From Pelobates cultripes (taxonomy: Eukaryota > Chordata > Amphibia > Anura > Pelobatidae): a DNA stretch of 64,000 bases. Position numbers and translations under genes: made by a program. The stretch spans positions 105,285,220 to 105,349,219 of the forward strand of contig OW240912.1 of the NCBI GenBank assembly GCA_933207985.1, read 5' to 3'. This document shows, in pieces, positions 23,992 through 34,680 of the stretch. The number at the start of each line of letters is the position of its first letter. The first letter of the stretch is position 1. The notes beneath the pieces were generated by a model. It was given only the letters and a program-made list of their open reading frames with translations. It searched no databases and was not told where the DNA came from.

Positions 23992-24720
23992 ATATGTTAG
24001 GCAGTAGGCAGGGAGACCAGTGATTTTGATTATAGGCAGTAAGATTAGCGATCTCTTCCTTAATTTACATCTCTCACTATTGACAATATCAGAGAGCTAA
24101 CAGCTATCTCGAGGATTTTTGGCTAGGGTCTATTTTCTTTCTCTGGCTTACTTCGTGTGGTCTCTTGGTATTATCTGAGCTTAATATCTGGGTTACTCAA
24201 GTGGGTGGGTTGGTATCTATATGTACAGACTCCCTATATGGGAAGGGGGTGCCTTATGCCCTCCACTCCGCGATTTTGCCTCAAGGGATATCTTGTATAC
24301 TCTGTCATTTGGATATACTGACATCCACTCTGCATTGATACAATGTTCATAGGTATCATTTTGTTGCCATACCCCAGCACTACATGTAGTCAGTGCTATT
24401 CAAGCAACCATTGAACCAGCTGTCTATATCACAGTTAGCTACATTAAGGGAGAGATCAGCCAAGGAAGGGCTTTTCTGTCCATTTTTTAGATCCACGTAT
24501 GTGGCCTCAGTATTAGGGATTTTGCCTTTATTCCTCTACCTGCATTGAATCTATCTCTCTGGTCTCCCCAATCTTTTCAGACCTTTCTTGTCTTTTAACT
24601 ATGTGTATGTTTTTTATAATTACTATTAAAAGTTACGTTTTATAAACATATAACTCTATTTAGGGGCTTTCTCACTTTTGACCCAGAGGGTCTCTCTTCT
24701 CTGTTTTCTCTACACAAGTA

Positions 24721-25183
24721 TATGTGAGGGTTATCCCCTTTTCTTGGTTAGCCCCAGACACACACCTTTGCAAGGCACCCCTTTTCTAAGGGGCCCCTTG
24801 CTTCTTTGTTTTTCAGTTGCTGTAATTGTAGCAAATTTTTAAATAAATATGACCACTTTATGTTTTCCACAGAGCTCTCTACCTTTTTGCTTCTTGCGTT
24901 AACTTTTTTCTTTTCTTCATCGTTAATGGATGTGTTTGTCAGAAAGATTAATTCACTAAAGATTGCTTTCCATCCTCTGAATAGCCTGATAATCACTTCA
25001 GCATTTCATCATCTCTTACATTCATTTATCATTTGACAGGACTAATTGTTGTAACACTATCCAATATTTTATTCACCCCGAGTCCAGTTTGTTTTGAGGT
25101 TAAAACAGACGTGTGTGAAATAAATTGTTAAACATACCGCACAGCTGTAGCCCAGGAGGAATTATAATTCAGTGAGAGAAAAT
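24721..25183. other. Unassigned sequence
   Basis: No features beyond chance frames. Confidence 0.3.
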
Positions 25184-25185
25184 TA

Positions 25186-25941
25186 CAGTATATACTCGAG
25201 TATAAGTCTAGTTTTTCAGCACATTTTTTGTGCTTAAAAACACCCACTCGACTTATACTCGAGTCACTGTCTGTATTATGGCAACTTAGAGAGCCGCGGC
25301 CGTCAGAGCCAGACCGCAAGACTTACAGTGGATCTGACAGGAACGGAGGAGAAGGGAGCTGACAGGAGCTGCAGGAAAGGTAAGTAAATGCTTCCTGCCG
25401 GCCCCCCCACTTCACAGCCCATGCCACTGGACCACCAGGGATTAAGATAGCCCCCCTCCCTGACCGGTTAATAAGCAGGGAGGGGGGGGCAAAAAAAAAT
25501 TAAAATAATTAAAAAATAATAATATTAAAATAAACAAAAAATTAAAATAATAAAAATGCCCTCCCCCCACACCAAGTTCACACACACTACACAAACACAC
25601 ACTCTTCATTATATACACACTCTGCATTATATACACAGTCTGTGTATATAATGCAGTGTGTGTTTGTATGAGTGTGTGTGTGTATATAATGCAGAATGTG
25701 TGTTTCTATGAGTGTGTGTGTATATATAATGCAGAGTGTGTGTTTGTATGAGTGTGTGTATATATAATGCAGAGTGTGTGTTTGTATGAGTGTGTGTGTA
25801 TATAATTATAAAAATCACAGAATTTCATAGCCCCAAGTTTTACCCTCGACTTATCCACGAGGCATAGCATATTTCACAATTGTTGGTCACAAACTGCACT
25901 CGACTTATACATGAGATCGACTTATACACGAGTATATACGG
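25186..25941. mobile_element. TA-flanked MITE with CAGTATATACTCGAGTATAA terminus
   Basis: Left terminus CAGTATATACTCGAGTATAA (from 25186) and right terminus CGACTTATACACGAGTATAT before ACGG (to 25941) form inverted repeats of about 23 bp with two mismatches. TA lies outside both ends (25184-25185, 25942-25943), the Tc1/mariner-type duplication. The interior holds GC-rich sequence, a perfect hairpin (25622-25637/25641-25656) and a 40-bp-period minisatellite. No transposase. Confidence 0.75.
25638..25806. repeat. Minisatellite, about 42-bp unit
   Basis: Four to five units of the type ATGCAGAGTGTGTGTTTGTA + TGAGTGTGTGTGTATATA, differing by a few bases, inside the TA MITE. The Thr/His-rich minus frame at 25627-25818 is an artefact. 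Confidence 0.85.
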
Positions 25942-25943
25942 TA

Positions 25944-26425
25944 TGTATTTGTACTTTTTCTATACTAAAAAAAAAAGCAGCAAAGTATGTCAGTAAAGTG
26001 ACATCTGCACACCATATTGTCTATTTTTAAAGACAAAATTAAATGCTTAGAACATTTTGTAAAACCTTCTAGATTTAATAGCATTTCTCCTAAAAATAAA
26101 GTATCTTACTGACAAGTCTTGAGAGAAATGAGACTTGTTTGTCAGAATGCTCTGATTGGTTGTCATACAATCCAACCAATCAGAGTGCTAGCTGGCTTTT
26201 GCCTTCGCAGCTGGAAACTTAACAAATATTTCTGAAATATATTGGAAGCCAATTGGAACCTCTTAGCTCAAAGCAGCATCTTTTCAACAAAGCAAATTTG
26301 AGCAATTTTTCCTGTGCACAAGTTTGTTAAATAAATGGCAGCAAAAGGATCATTTATTTAATAGACTTGTGCAAAGTGAAAAAAATTTGATTCTTCAGAA
26401 TGGCAGAATTTAGCTTGTGCTGAGA
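25944..26425. other. Unassigned, with CCAATCAGAG inverted repeat
   Basis: CTCTGATTGGTTG (26150-26162) and CAACCAATCAGAG (26173-26185) form a perfect 13-bp hairpin. The CCAATCAGAGTGCT motif recurs three times at 35040-35130 in the foldback element, so this may be a scrap of that family. Confidence 0.45.
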
Positions 26426-26429
26426 TTAA

Positions 26430-26931
26430 AAGGATCCTATAGTGCCAGGAAAACCGTTTTCCTGGCACTATAGGGTTAATAGGTGTCCCCTCCCTCGCGC
26501 CCACCCTCCCGCGAGGCTGAAGGGGTAAATACCCCTTCAACCACTTACCTTAATCCAGCGCTGATGTCCCTCAGCGCTGGGTTACGCTCCTCCCCAGCTG
26601 ATGTCAGCCAGCGGGGGACATCTAATGCGCAATAGCAATGGCCACGCACACATTAGAACTCCCCACAGGAAAGCATTATGGGAAAAATTTGATGCTGGAG
26701 GTCCATGAGGACGTCCAGTGTCAGATAACTGACCAAAAGTCTGTTTGGATTCCGGAAGCCCTCTAGTGGCTGTCTGGTAGACAGCCAGAGAGGGCAAACT
26801 TAGAGCTGCAATGTAAACATTTCAGTTCTCTGGAACTCCAATGTTTAGCATTTCAGCACTAAGTGCAAAAGGGTCACAGCACCCAGGCTACTTCAATTAA
26901 CTGAAGTGGTGGGGGCACCTACAGTGTCCCT
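26430..26931. mobile_element. TTAA-flanked MITE, inverted, diverged copy D
   Basis: TTAA at 26426-26429 and 26932-26935. The left end CCTATAGTGCCAGGAAAACC...TTTTCCTGGCACTATAGG hairpin corresponds to the right-end hairpin of copy A, so this copy is inverted. It contains AGCGCTGATGTCCCTCAGCGCT and CTCTAGTGGCTGTCTGGTAG, also seen in copy C (44020-44479). Frames at 26358-26540 and 26582-26797 lie in it and are not genes. Confidence 0.75.
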
Positions 26932-26935
26932 TTAA

Positions 26936-27819
26936 GCTTGGCCGTATTACGATACAGAAGAATTTGGGAAACAAATTCCATCTGCCAAAAAAGCAGATAA
27001 AAGATGTGTATGACTGTGTTAATGTTCAAACCTAGCTACAATATTGCCTGACCTAATGGCTGTCTAATTTCAGACATTTTTCCAATGGCAATTCTGAATT
27101 GCCAAAATTAGACTATTATATATATCTGGTTTAGAAAATAAATAGCAAATGAAAGAACTTGGTTTTATAATGATCGATTTTAATCTTATTCCTTTGCTAT
27201 CTTGTATTCATGAAAAAAGCAGGGGTCATTTTAAGTAGAAAAAGGAGTGTTATATAAAACTAAAAGGGAAACGTCCATACGCAATTGACCACCCCTTCCA
27301 CTCTGACAAGAACAATTGGCCCCCATACATTCAGTCTGTATTGTCAGTGACCAGCCTTCAGTGTGGGGAAAAAATGCAGTGCCCCATCAGATTCTTACAA
27401 CTCTGTCTGCAAAGGTAGCAGGCGTAGGCACTCTACAAAACTAATTTAGGCAGGAACGTAGGACACTGCAAGATTTAAAAATCAATCACAAATCAGTAAA
27501 GCAATTTTAAATTGGTGAATCAAATTGGGTTTAAATTGCAATGTGAGGAACTTTTTTTCTCTTCTCTTTTAAATTCACCAGATGATAAGAAGCTCTGACT
27601 ATTCCTATCCAACCTACCACTGTTGACTACTGGCACAATCCTTACCATCTACCCTGATCTGCCTAGGGGTAATGATAGGGGGAGCTTGATCTTATACCTC
27701 TTACACTGGATTTTCTTTTTCTTGTGTGGGATTTATTCAATAGAGTGTTTGTGGGTTTTGTTTTATTATTCAAAGTACACCCCTATTTTTTTTTAACTAT
27801 TTGAGGGCAGTTACACAGA
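26936..27819. other. Unassigned sequence
   Basis: No recognised gene or repeat. Confidence 0.35.
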
Positions 27820-28165
27820 AACATAGCAGTATAGGTTGAAAAGGAATAAAGTTTATCAAGTTCAACTTCTAAAATATATTCCTTTATGCTGTTGGTCCAA
27901 AAGAAGGCAACAAAATTGTGATTTCTAATTATGCCACAAAAAATAATTATTCACTTAAGTATTAACAACTTTTTTACATATATCTTAATGATATCCTTGA
28001 ATATGTTTTTGCAATAAAAAAAGCATCCAAGCCTTTTTAAAATATATTTATAGAATCTGATAAGAAAAGTTATCTTTATTGTTCTTACTGTAAGAAACCC
28101 TTGCCTCTTCTGTAGGAAAGTGTGCCTTTCTTCCAACTTCAATGGGCGACCTCTTGTCTGTTGTA
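27820..28165 (-). mobile_element. CR1-type LINE 3' end, antisense
   Basis: Starts near ACATAGCAGTATAGGTTGAA and contains GTCCAAAAGAAGGCAACAAA (as in the CR1 tails at 19139 and 46395). On minus it encodes the end RLEERHTFLQKRQGFLTVRT, the counterpart of LDERRFSLKQRKGFFTVRT in copy 2 at 46.7 kb. Only the 3' end is present. Confidence 0.7.
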
Positions 28166-28870
28166 TAATCCTGCTAATGAACCAGCTAGCACATAGTGGT
28201 TTACTGACCCTGTATAGGGTTGCTAGTAGCTGGTTCATTTGTGCTGCTAGGTGTTCATGCATCATTGTTAGTTTCTTTATCCAATAGGTGTTGGTCATGT
28301 CAGGTCCTAGTGATGACCACCTCTTCATGTTGACTACTCGTTGTTGGATATCTTCCACTGCGGTAGTGACTGGTTTCAGTTCTGAGAGCATGCAGTGGTC
28401 TGTTTTCAGGTCTAGTAGCCCCTGGGTCTTTGTGGTATGTGATGCTTCTTTCTCCCAGATGTTCTTCCAGTACTGTTCAGTATCTGCTCTGGATAAACAT
28501 GTTGTGGTTACACTGCAGCTCTTCATAGACCTGGGATTGTTCTTTGATAAACATAGCATTTACTCTCGTTGCCTCTGCTTCTCTGGTGCTTCTGCCAGTG
28601 CTGTCAGCATTTACTTAGATGTTTCCAGTGCCTTGTATTTTCTCAGTATCCAGGCTCCATCCTTGATCTTTTCACCTCTGTGAAGTTGATCCAGCTTCCT
28701 TGCGTATTATCTTTATCTTGGCTTCCAGTCTCAATCTCCATAGTGGGCATTGTTTCTCTTCCAGCATTATTTTGTGGTCAAGAATTTTGATTTTTAGAGG
28801 ACCACTTATTCTGTGGCATATATGAGCTTGTTGGTCTCTGTGATGGTGTTGGTTGACCCTCCTAACAACA
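28166..28870 (-). pseudogene. Fragment of a second non-LTR retrotransposon ORF
   Basis: On minus, the frame 28559-27951 begins in this region and reads EQYWKNIWEKEASH, then KPVTTAVEDIQQRVVNMKRW, SSLGPDMTNTYWIKKLTM and LAAQMNQLLATL. This resembles the pre-RT linker and first RT block ('W.aPGpDMihtYWlKKlt') of a non-LTR element that I associate with the R4/Dong-like group; the clade is from memory and uncertain. It is fused without a break to the CR1 tail at about 28165, so the open frame is chimeric and not a real gene. Confidence 0.6.
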
Positions 28871-30289
28871 CACTATTTCATTATTTTGTCCTAGTAACAA
28901 TGCATTAACCCTTTCTTAATTTACATCATGATCTCCTCTTGATCAGTTATTTTGTCTTGCTACATTTTCTATGAACAATTTACCCCTTTATATTTGAAGA
29001 TATTCAACACTTTTTTTTAATCTGCTGTTGAGCAACTATAATATACTACATAAAAATGTCTGATTTGGAAGATGTAGTCAGGGCAGCTGCAAGTCAGTAT
29101 GATGGCTTATTAGATGCTTCTAAGGGGATACAATAAGTAAAATACATGCAATTAATTGTCAGAGAGGGAGAAAAGAAAATAGCAGAGGGGCCAGAATGTA
29201 GGCTGAAGAGCATTGCTGAATAGTTTAACGGGTCCTTTCACTATGTCAATTTGATAGCACTGAGAAGGTTATTGTTAACGCAGCACAGTCTAAGCTGGCA
29301 AGCCCCATACAAATGAAACTTCTTTATTTTCACATGTCAAGCAGAGAAGATTTAGGCTCCAAGAATCTTCATGATCAAATCTCTTTAAAATGGTCTGATG
29401 AAAATGGAGGAACTGTACCATTAGCCTTCTTGTGCCATAACAGCTACAATAAGTTATAGTGGCCTAAATGTTTATAGTTTCCCTATAAGTAAGTGTTTAT
29501 TTTAATTACAAACTAAAATTTACCTAAAGAAACTCTCACATCACAATTACCAAAAGGTAATTAACTAGACACAGGGTTTTGTCCGAATGGCCAAAATCCG
29601 GAGAAAATGGTTGCATTCTAACAGGAATGACAATTCACGTATTAACGGTAATTCCAGTCAGATTCCAGTCGCCTCAACCAAGTTTGCACCAGTCAGCTGG
29701 ATGCATTCAGTGTCTGGATGAAAATCAATACTTTTTTGCCAAATCCTGCAGAAAGTATTAAATCTGGATTATGTAGAAAGCGCCAAATTTACAATTAATA
29801 GAGACTGAATGCATCCAGAATGATGCACGTTCACAATTTATCATTCACTTTCTTTTTGCACTAGCAGCCAGAGAGCAAATAGTTAAAAAAATCCTTGGAA
29901 GTTAACCATGTGGCAGCTGGACAGCTCTTGCTAGCATCCACATTAAAAAGGGTAAATAAAAAAAAAGCCCATGAGGATCAATATGGCATCTAGAAATTAG
30001 TTAATAATCAGTGGTGTTGTGGACATGCTATTGTCTACCCTGCACCCATGCTTGGGTTTTGTGTGGGGGGTATAAATTGTGATAAGGGGGGTGGATATTT
30101 ATGGCCTACCTGGTGGCTAAGGGTCCTCAAGTCTACAGCCACACGCCAATTAAAAATAATACTGCCTACCCAACACCGCCGAATAGTGAGTAAGTTGATG
30201 CAAAAAAACAAATACCTGTGAAAAAAAATATATACTTACCTTCAGAAGTCTTTTTTTTTCCTGCAAAGTCCTCTTTTTTTCAAAGAAAA
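28871..30289. other. Unassigned sequence
   Basis: No supported feature. Frame 29579-29761 has no recognisable domain. Confidence 0.35.
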
Positions 30290-30785
30290 GAAAAACAAGT
30301 TGCACCAAATAGTAGTATGAGTTACAATTGAGCAATATTATCTAGTGTATACTTGAGATTGTCTTAAAGGCATAAAAAATTTAAAATAGTCCCAAAAAAA
30401 GTCTTTGTAGTATAAGAGGAATCTTGGTAGAATTTATACTTGGAAGAACAGTCTGGTCTCCTCACAGATTCCGGGATTTTTTGTGATATGTAAAGGCAAT
30501 AAGCATATAGGGAGAACTAATAGTGTGATATTGTATAACCCAAGGTAGAAAGTAAAGCAATTAGAAATACACTCACAAGGAATGAAACTCGCGTGCTTGT
30601 GGCAATATAATCCTTGCCACCGATATAAGGTGGATGGACAGTCGGATTCTTTTCAGGAATGGAGGTACGGCCAGTGTCATTTCTAAAATGGATGTCTCAC
30701 ACGTAATATATGGAAACACAGAAAAGCACCAATAGTGTAATCCAGTATAAACCCAGTAATAAACTGTATAAAAACCAGAAACATT
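30290..30785 (+). repeat. Monomer-like repeat fused upstream of L1 endonuclease
   Basis: The whole stretch has a minus-strand counterpart at 40935-40480 in the same order: CAAATAGTAGTATGAGTTA, TATAAGAGGAATCTTGGT, TATACTTGGAAGAACAGTC, and GGAAACACAGAAAAGCACCA (30712-30731 versus 40540-40521, 20/20). A shorter relative is at 37920-38150. Both long copies continue directly into the same L1 endonuclease sequence, so the junction is shared and not an accident of one locus. Confidence 0.7.
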
Positions 30786-32460
30786 GGGGTTTAGCACCGT
30801 CTTTTCAGGGCCGCCAATATCCTATCGACTTCTTTGGTGATTATGATGGAATTAAAGCCAAGGAAGTAGCAATTTTGTTTGCATCACACATACCCTTCCA
30901 GATGGAAGACCAGATGAATGACCCACAAAAGAGATATGTCTTTGTTAGAAGCTTAATAGGATCACACAAATATAGGTTCGCTAACATATATGCCCCTAAT
31001 AACAGACAGGGATATTTTTTTTAAAACGAGCATGGTCAAAACTGTACTGGACCCCTCACACCACAGGGACAACCCAAATTATTTGCAAAAAAAGCTCTCC
31101 ATACAATCTTTCGACAACTTAATTATTCCGTCTCAGATAACCAACAACTTAAAACCCAAATCCAGGAAACAACACTTACATACTTCCACAACAACCCAAC
31201 CTCCGATACATTACCCTTAAACACATAGGAGGCCCACAAATGTGTAATACGAGGTTAATTTATTCAAATTGGCACCAAACAAAAGAAAAAGAGAGGGCTA
31301 AAACCGAAAACAAACCTTCTCACAAGAATACAGGCTTTAGAAATATTACACAAATCAAGCAAACAACCCGCCACACTCACTCAACTAAAAGCACTCAGAG
31401 AAGAGTTATCACAAATACCCAACCACAAAGCAAAAAGAGCTTTATTGCTCACCCAACATTCCTTCTATGCCCATGGTAACAGAAATGGGAAGCTTCTCAC
31501 TCGAGCCCTGCAACAAATCATCATACCTAAAATCAAAAACAACTCAGGATTAACATATAATCTAACGGAAAATATTGCAAAAATATTCCAGGACTATTAT
31601 TGCTCTCTGAATGGCTTAAAACCAGAGATCTCCGAGACTGACAGAAAAAGATATCTCCACAATAACATAACAAACCGACTGACTCAGACGATGTGTGACG
31701 CTCTCAATGCCCTTTCACAGAAGGGGAATTACTAAATGCGATGAAAGACGCTCCAAATGGAAAAAGCCCTGGCCCCGACAGATAAACTAACAAATACTAC
31801 AAGCTATACTATCCCCAATTAGGCCCCCACATGCTATGGTTTCTACATATCACCTGTTTCCAGATTCAACTTTTCAGCACTACAGGCCACAATATCTCTC
31901 ATTCCCAAGCCCGATAAAGACCATACTCAATGTGATAACTATAGACAAATATCACTGATAAACAATGATTTTAAAATATTCTCCCGCATGTTAGCCAAAA
32001 GATTGAAACCATTTCTGCAGGGTCTAGTCCACCCTGACCAGACGGGATTTACTCCCCATAGGAAAGCAAAAAACAACACTGCCAAAATAATTGCCATTAT
32101 TCACAAAGCAACAATGTAGAACATGCCAACACTTTTTCTCAGTATAAATGCATTTGACAGTGTGGGCTGGTCTTCTCGGTGTGCTAGAGGAAATGGGGTT
32201 TGGGAAACAGTGGCCTTATATTCTGCCCCACAGTCGCAAATACAGATCAATGGCACATTCTCTGACACTTTACCCATTTAAAGTGGCACACGGCAAGGGT
32301 GCCCTCTGTCCCATCTGCTGTTCATACTCAACTTGGTACCCTTCATAAATGCTATCTGTTAAAATTCTAACATCTCTGACATGACAGGCCATATTTCCCA
32401 ATATAAAATTTCTGTCTATGCAGATTATTTACTCTTCACAATTACTAACCATGAGAACTC
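30786..32460 (+). pseudogene. L1 ORF2 remnant: endonuclease and RT
   Basis: Endonuclease blocks KAKEVAILFASHIPFQ and YRFANIYAPNNRQ are seen in the frame 30710-31024. The linker reads EAHKCVIRG near 31225, followed by a long helical part (31240-31735) including YYCSLN. RT blocks: PNGKSPGPD (31756-31785), DNYRQISLINNDFKIFSRML (from about 31935), FLSINAFDSVGW (where L-x-LDAEKAFD-x-V-x-W is expected, 32130-32170), GTRQGCPLSHLLF (about 32290-32330), and SVYADYLLF at about 32410-32440, where the catalytic YADD has become YADY. Loss of the second Asp alone would abolish polymerisation. Confidence 0.85.
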
Positions 32461-32466
32461 CCTTAA

Positions 32467-32524
32467 CCCCTTAAAGACCAAACCTCTGGAATAAAAGGGA
32501 ATCATGACATGTGTCCTTAAGGGT
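32467..32524. mobile_element. 58-bp piggyBac-like MITE inside L1
   Basis: TTAA at 32463-32466 and 32525-32528 encloses CCCCTTAAAGACC...TGTCCTTAAGGGT. Same family as 3705-3776, slightly shortened. It interrupts the L1 RT just after the YADY box. Confidence 0.8.
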
Positions 32525-32528
32525 TTAA

Positions 32529-33536
32529 ACAGCTAATCTCAGAAATGAAAAATGTTAAACTTCAAAATTAATTATGAAAAAAGTAAAATACTCCATCTCC
32601 TGATTACAGATCAAACCTTACACACACTCAATTCTTTATTCCCTTTTAAATTTACCACAGCCCATATCAAATACTTAGGAATACAGCAACTGAAAAAGAC
32701 CTCTTTGCCCACAACTATACAGTGCTATAACAAACATTAACAAAAGACCTAGAAAATTGGAATAAACCTCACTTCTTCTGGATAGGTCACAATAACATTA
32801 TTAAAAAACATACTACCACGTTTAGTCTATTTATACCAAACCCTACCTATAGGAGTCATATTTTGCATCTATGAGCAAATTAATTAATGATTAACTCTGG
32901 TTTGGATGCCGACCAGGGCTCTTTTTTTAACCCACTCAGTAGACCAAAGGGAAGAGGAGGATTGGGCCTCCCCGACCCATTTTACTACGATCTAGCTGCA
33001 CAATTTACTAGAATTTTAGAATGGTGCAACAGGGATAGAACAGTGGAAATTACTAGAACAGGAATGGATGAAATTCCCACTAGCATCACTCTCCTGGCAG
33101 ATAGAATCAATATCTCACTTTCTACAAGGCCATTATCCCTCCATTAGCCCACTACTTAATCTTTGGAAGAAATATGCAAAGCAATATGCTCTTACTGGCC
33201 CATTATCACCCCTTTTTCCAATATTTCACAACCCAACTTTCCCACCTGGGAAAAGAGGACTCCAATGTCCCAAACCAACCCTTTTCCAATATGTCTCATT
33301 AACAGAAGTCACTGGCAATGGAAAGATTAAACCTATTTCCGTATTATGCCAACATGTTAACCCCACCTTCATAGACAAATTCTGGTACAGTCAACTACAC
33401 CAGTTTACCACATCACTGAAACGTCTAGAGAGGTTAACACAATACACTAAATTTGAAACATGGTGCACCCAACATCGCCCTCTACAGAAAGCATTATCCC
33501 TAGTTTACTCACTCCTACAAGAGGCAACATATCTTT
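32529..33536 (+). pseudogene. L1 ORF2 remnant: region after RT palm
   Basis: Continuation of the L1 after the MITE. Frames with LNFKINYEKSKILHL (32555), the GRGGLGLPDPFYYDLAAQF stretch (L1 'GGLGLPxxxxYYxAxQ' block, 32950-33010) and SLLQEATYLL (to 33536) are each in a different frame, so several frameshifts are present. Confidence 0.8.
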
Positions 33537-34001
33537 TAGACATGTGCAATTCGTTTCGTTCCAAATGTGCTTTCGGACGAATTTCGGGCAATTCAGACAT
33601 TCGGGTACTTCCGAATGTCCGAATAAATGAATTGCCGAATTGCTGAATTGTCGAGGTCCCGAAGTTCCGAAATTACCAAATTTTCAAAGTGTCGAAGTAC
33701 CGAAGTGCCAAAGTTCCGAAGCACAGTATTGCCTAAGAACTGATATACTTACCCAGTGGAAGAATGAAGAATGTTACACTGTATACAATTTTAAATAAAA
33801 AGTATACAAACATAGCCAGGATTCAGCTGTAATTATTTGCAACACTTACAACAATCAAATAACATACATTCATATAAAATGTAAGTTACTTAGCCAGTCA
33901 ATGTAATGACAGGAATGAATAAGTAGATAACTCCCTAATTCCCACGGTATTAGGGAGCTATCTGCTAAAAGGCTGAAAGACCTAAATTGGTCTTTCAGCC
34001 A

Positions 34002-34044
34002 AATTTACTAATACTAAGTAAAGATTACTTAGTATTAGTAAATT
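34002..34044. repeat. Perfect 20-bp inverted repeat, 3-base loop
   Basis: Arms 34002-34021 and 34025-34044 (AATTTACTAATACTAAGTAA and its complement) with loop AGA. It directly follows a perfect 30-bp palindrome at 33971-34000 (GGCTGAAAGACC/GGTCTTTCAGCC). Confidence 0.9.
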
Positions 34045-34104
34045 ATGCCCCTACTCGCTATACCGCATGTAGGGGCTGCTCACTGTTAAAAAAAAAAAAA
34101 GGTC

Positions 34105-34680
34105 CCCCCTCCTGAGCCCCCACCTGCGACATGCGACCTCTTGCCCCCCCGACGCCCACCCCTGAGCGGCGGGTGAGGGCCCTAAAGTAAAATAATGGGG
34201 AGACATATTGTCCTCCCCCCTGGCCCCCACACATGAGCGGCAGGTGGGGGCCCTAAATCAGAATAGGGGAGGGGCCTAATGTCCTCCCCCCTGACCCCCA
34301 CCCCTGAGCGGTAGGTGGAGGCCCTAACTTATAATAAGGGGGGACCTAATGTCCTCCCCCCTGGCCCCCACCCCTGAGCGGTGGGTGGGGGCCCTAAATT
34401 AGAATAAGGGGGACCTAATGTGGATGGAAGCCCTAAATACTAATAAAGGGGGGAACCTAATGTCCTCCCTCCTCTAAATACTAATACCTAATGTCCTCCC
34501 CCCTGGCCCCCACCCCTGCACTGTGGGTGGGGGCCCTAAATTAGAATAAGGGGGGGACCTAATGTCCTCCCCCCAATACCCCACACCTGAGCGGTGGTTG
34601 GGTGCCCTAAATACTAATAAGGGGGGACCTAATGTCCTCCCCCCAGACCCACACCCCTAAGCGGCTGGTGGGGGCCCTAA
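34105..34680. repeat. GC-rich minisatellite, about 60-70-bp unit
   Basis: Eight or so units, each with CCTAATGTCCTCCCCCCTGG then CCCCACCCCTGAGCGG, a GGTGGGGGCCCTAAAT segment and AATAAGGGGG. Some units are partly deleted (near 34430-34490). It lies at the core of the foldback element. Confidence 0.9.

Larger units (their letters stand above)
22338..24720 (+). mobile_element. Penelope-like element, 5'-truncated
   Basis: Begins mid-ORF at about 22338, carries the C-terminal GIY-YIG part of the protein to 22994, then about 1.7 kb of downstream sequence with a hammerhead-like relic (23961-23991) and an end near CCCAGAGGGTCTCTCTTCTC (24683-24702). The reverse transcriptase part is absent. The downstream part looks like the pseudo-LTR of such elements from memory; the right boundary and any target duplication were not identified. 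Confidence 0.75.

Noticed and set aside
28288..28683. 131-codon plus frame
   Set aside because: It is the antisense of a non-LTR retrotransposon fragment, which explains the open frame.
34105..34680. CRISPR-like array of repeats
   Set aside because: Repeats are contiguous minisatellite units without unique spacers, in a vertebrate-type transposon.
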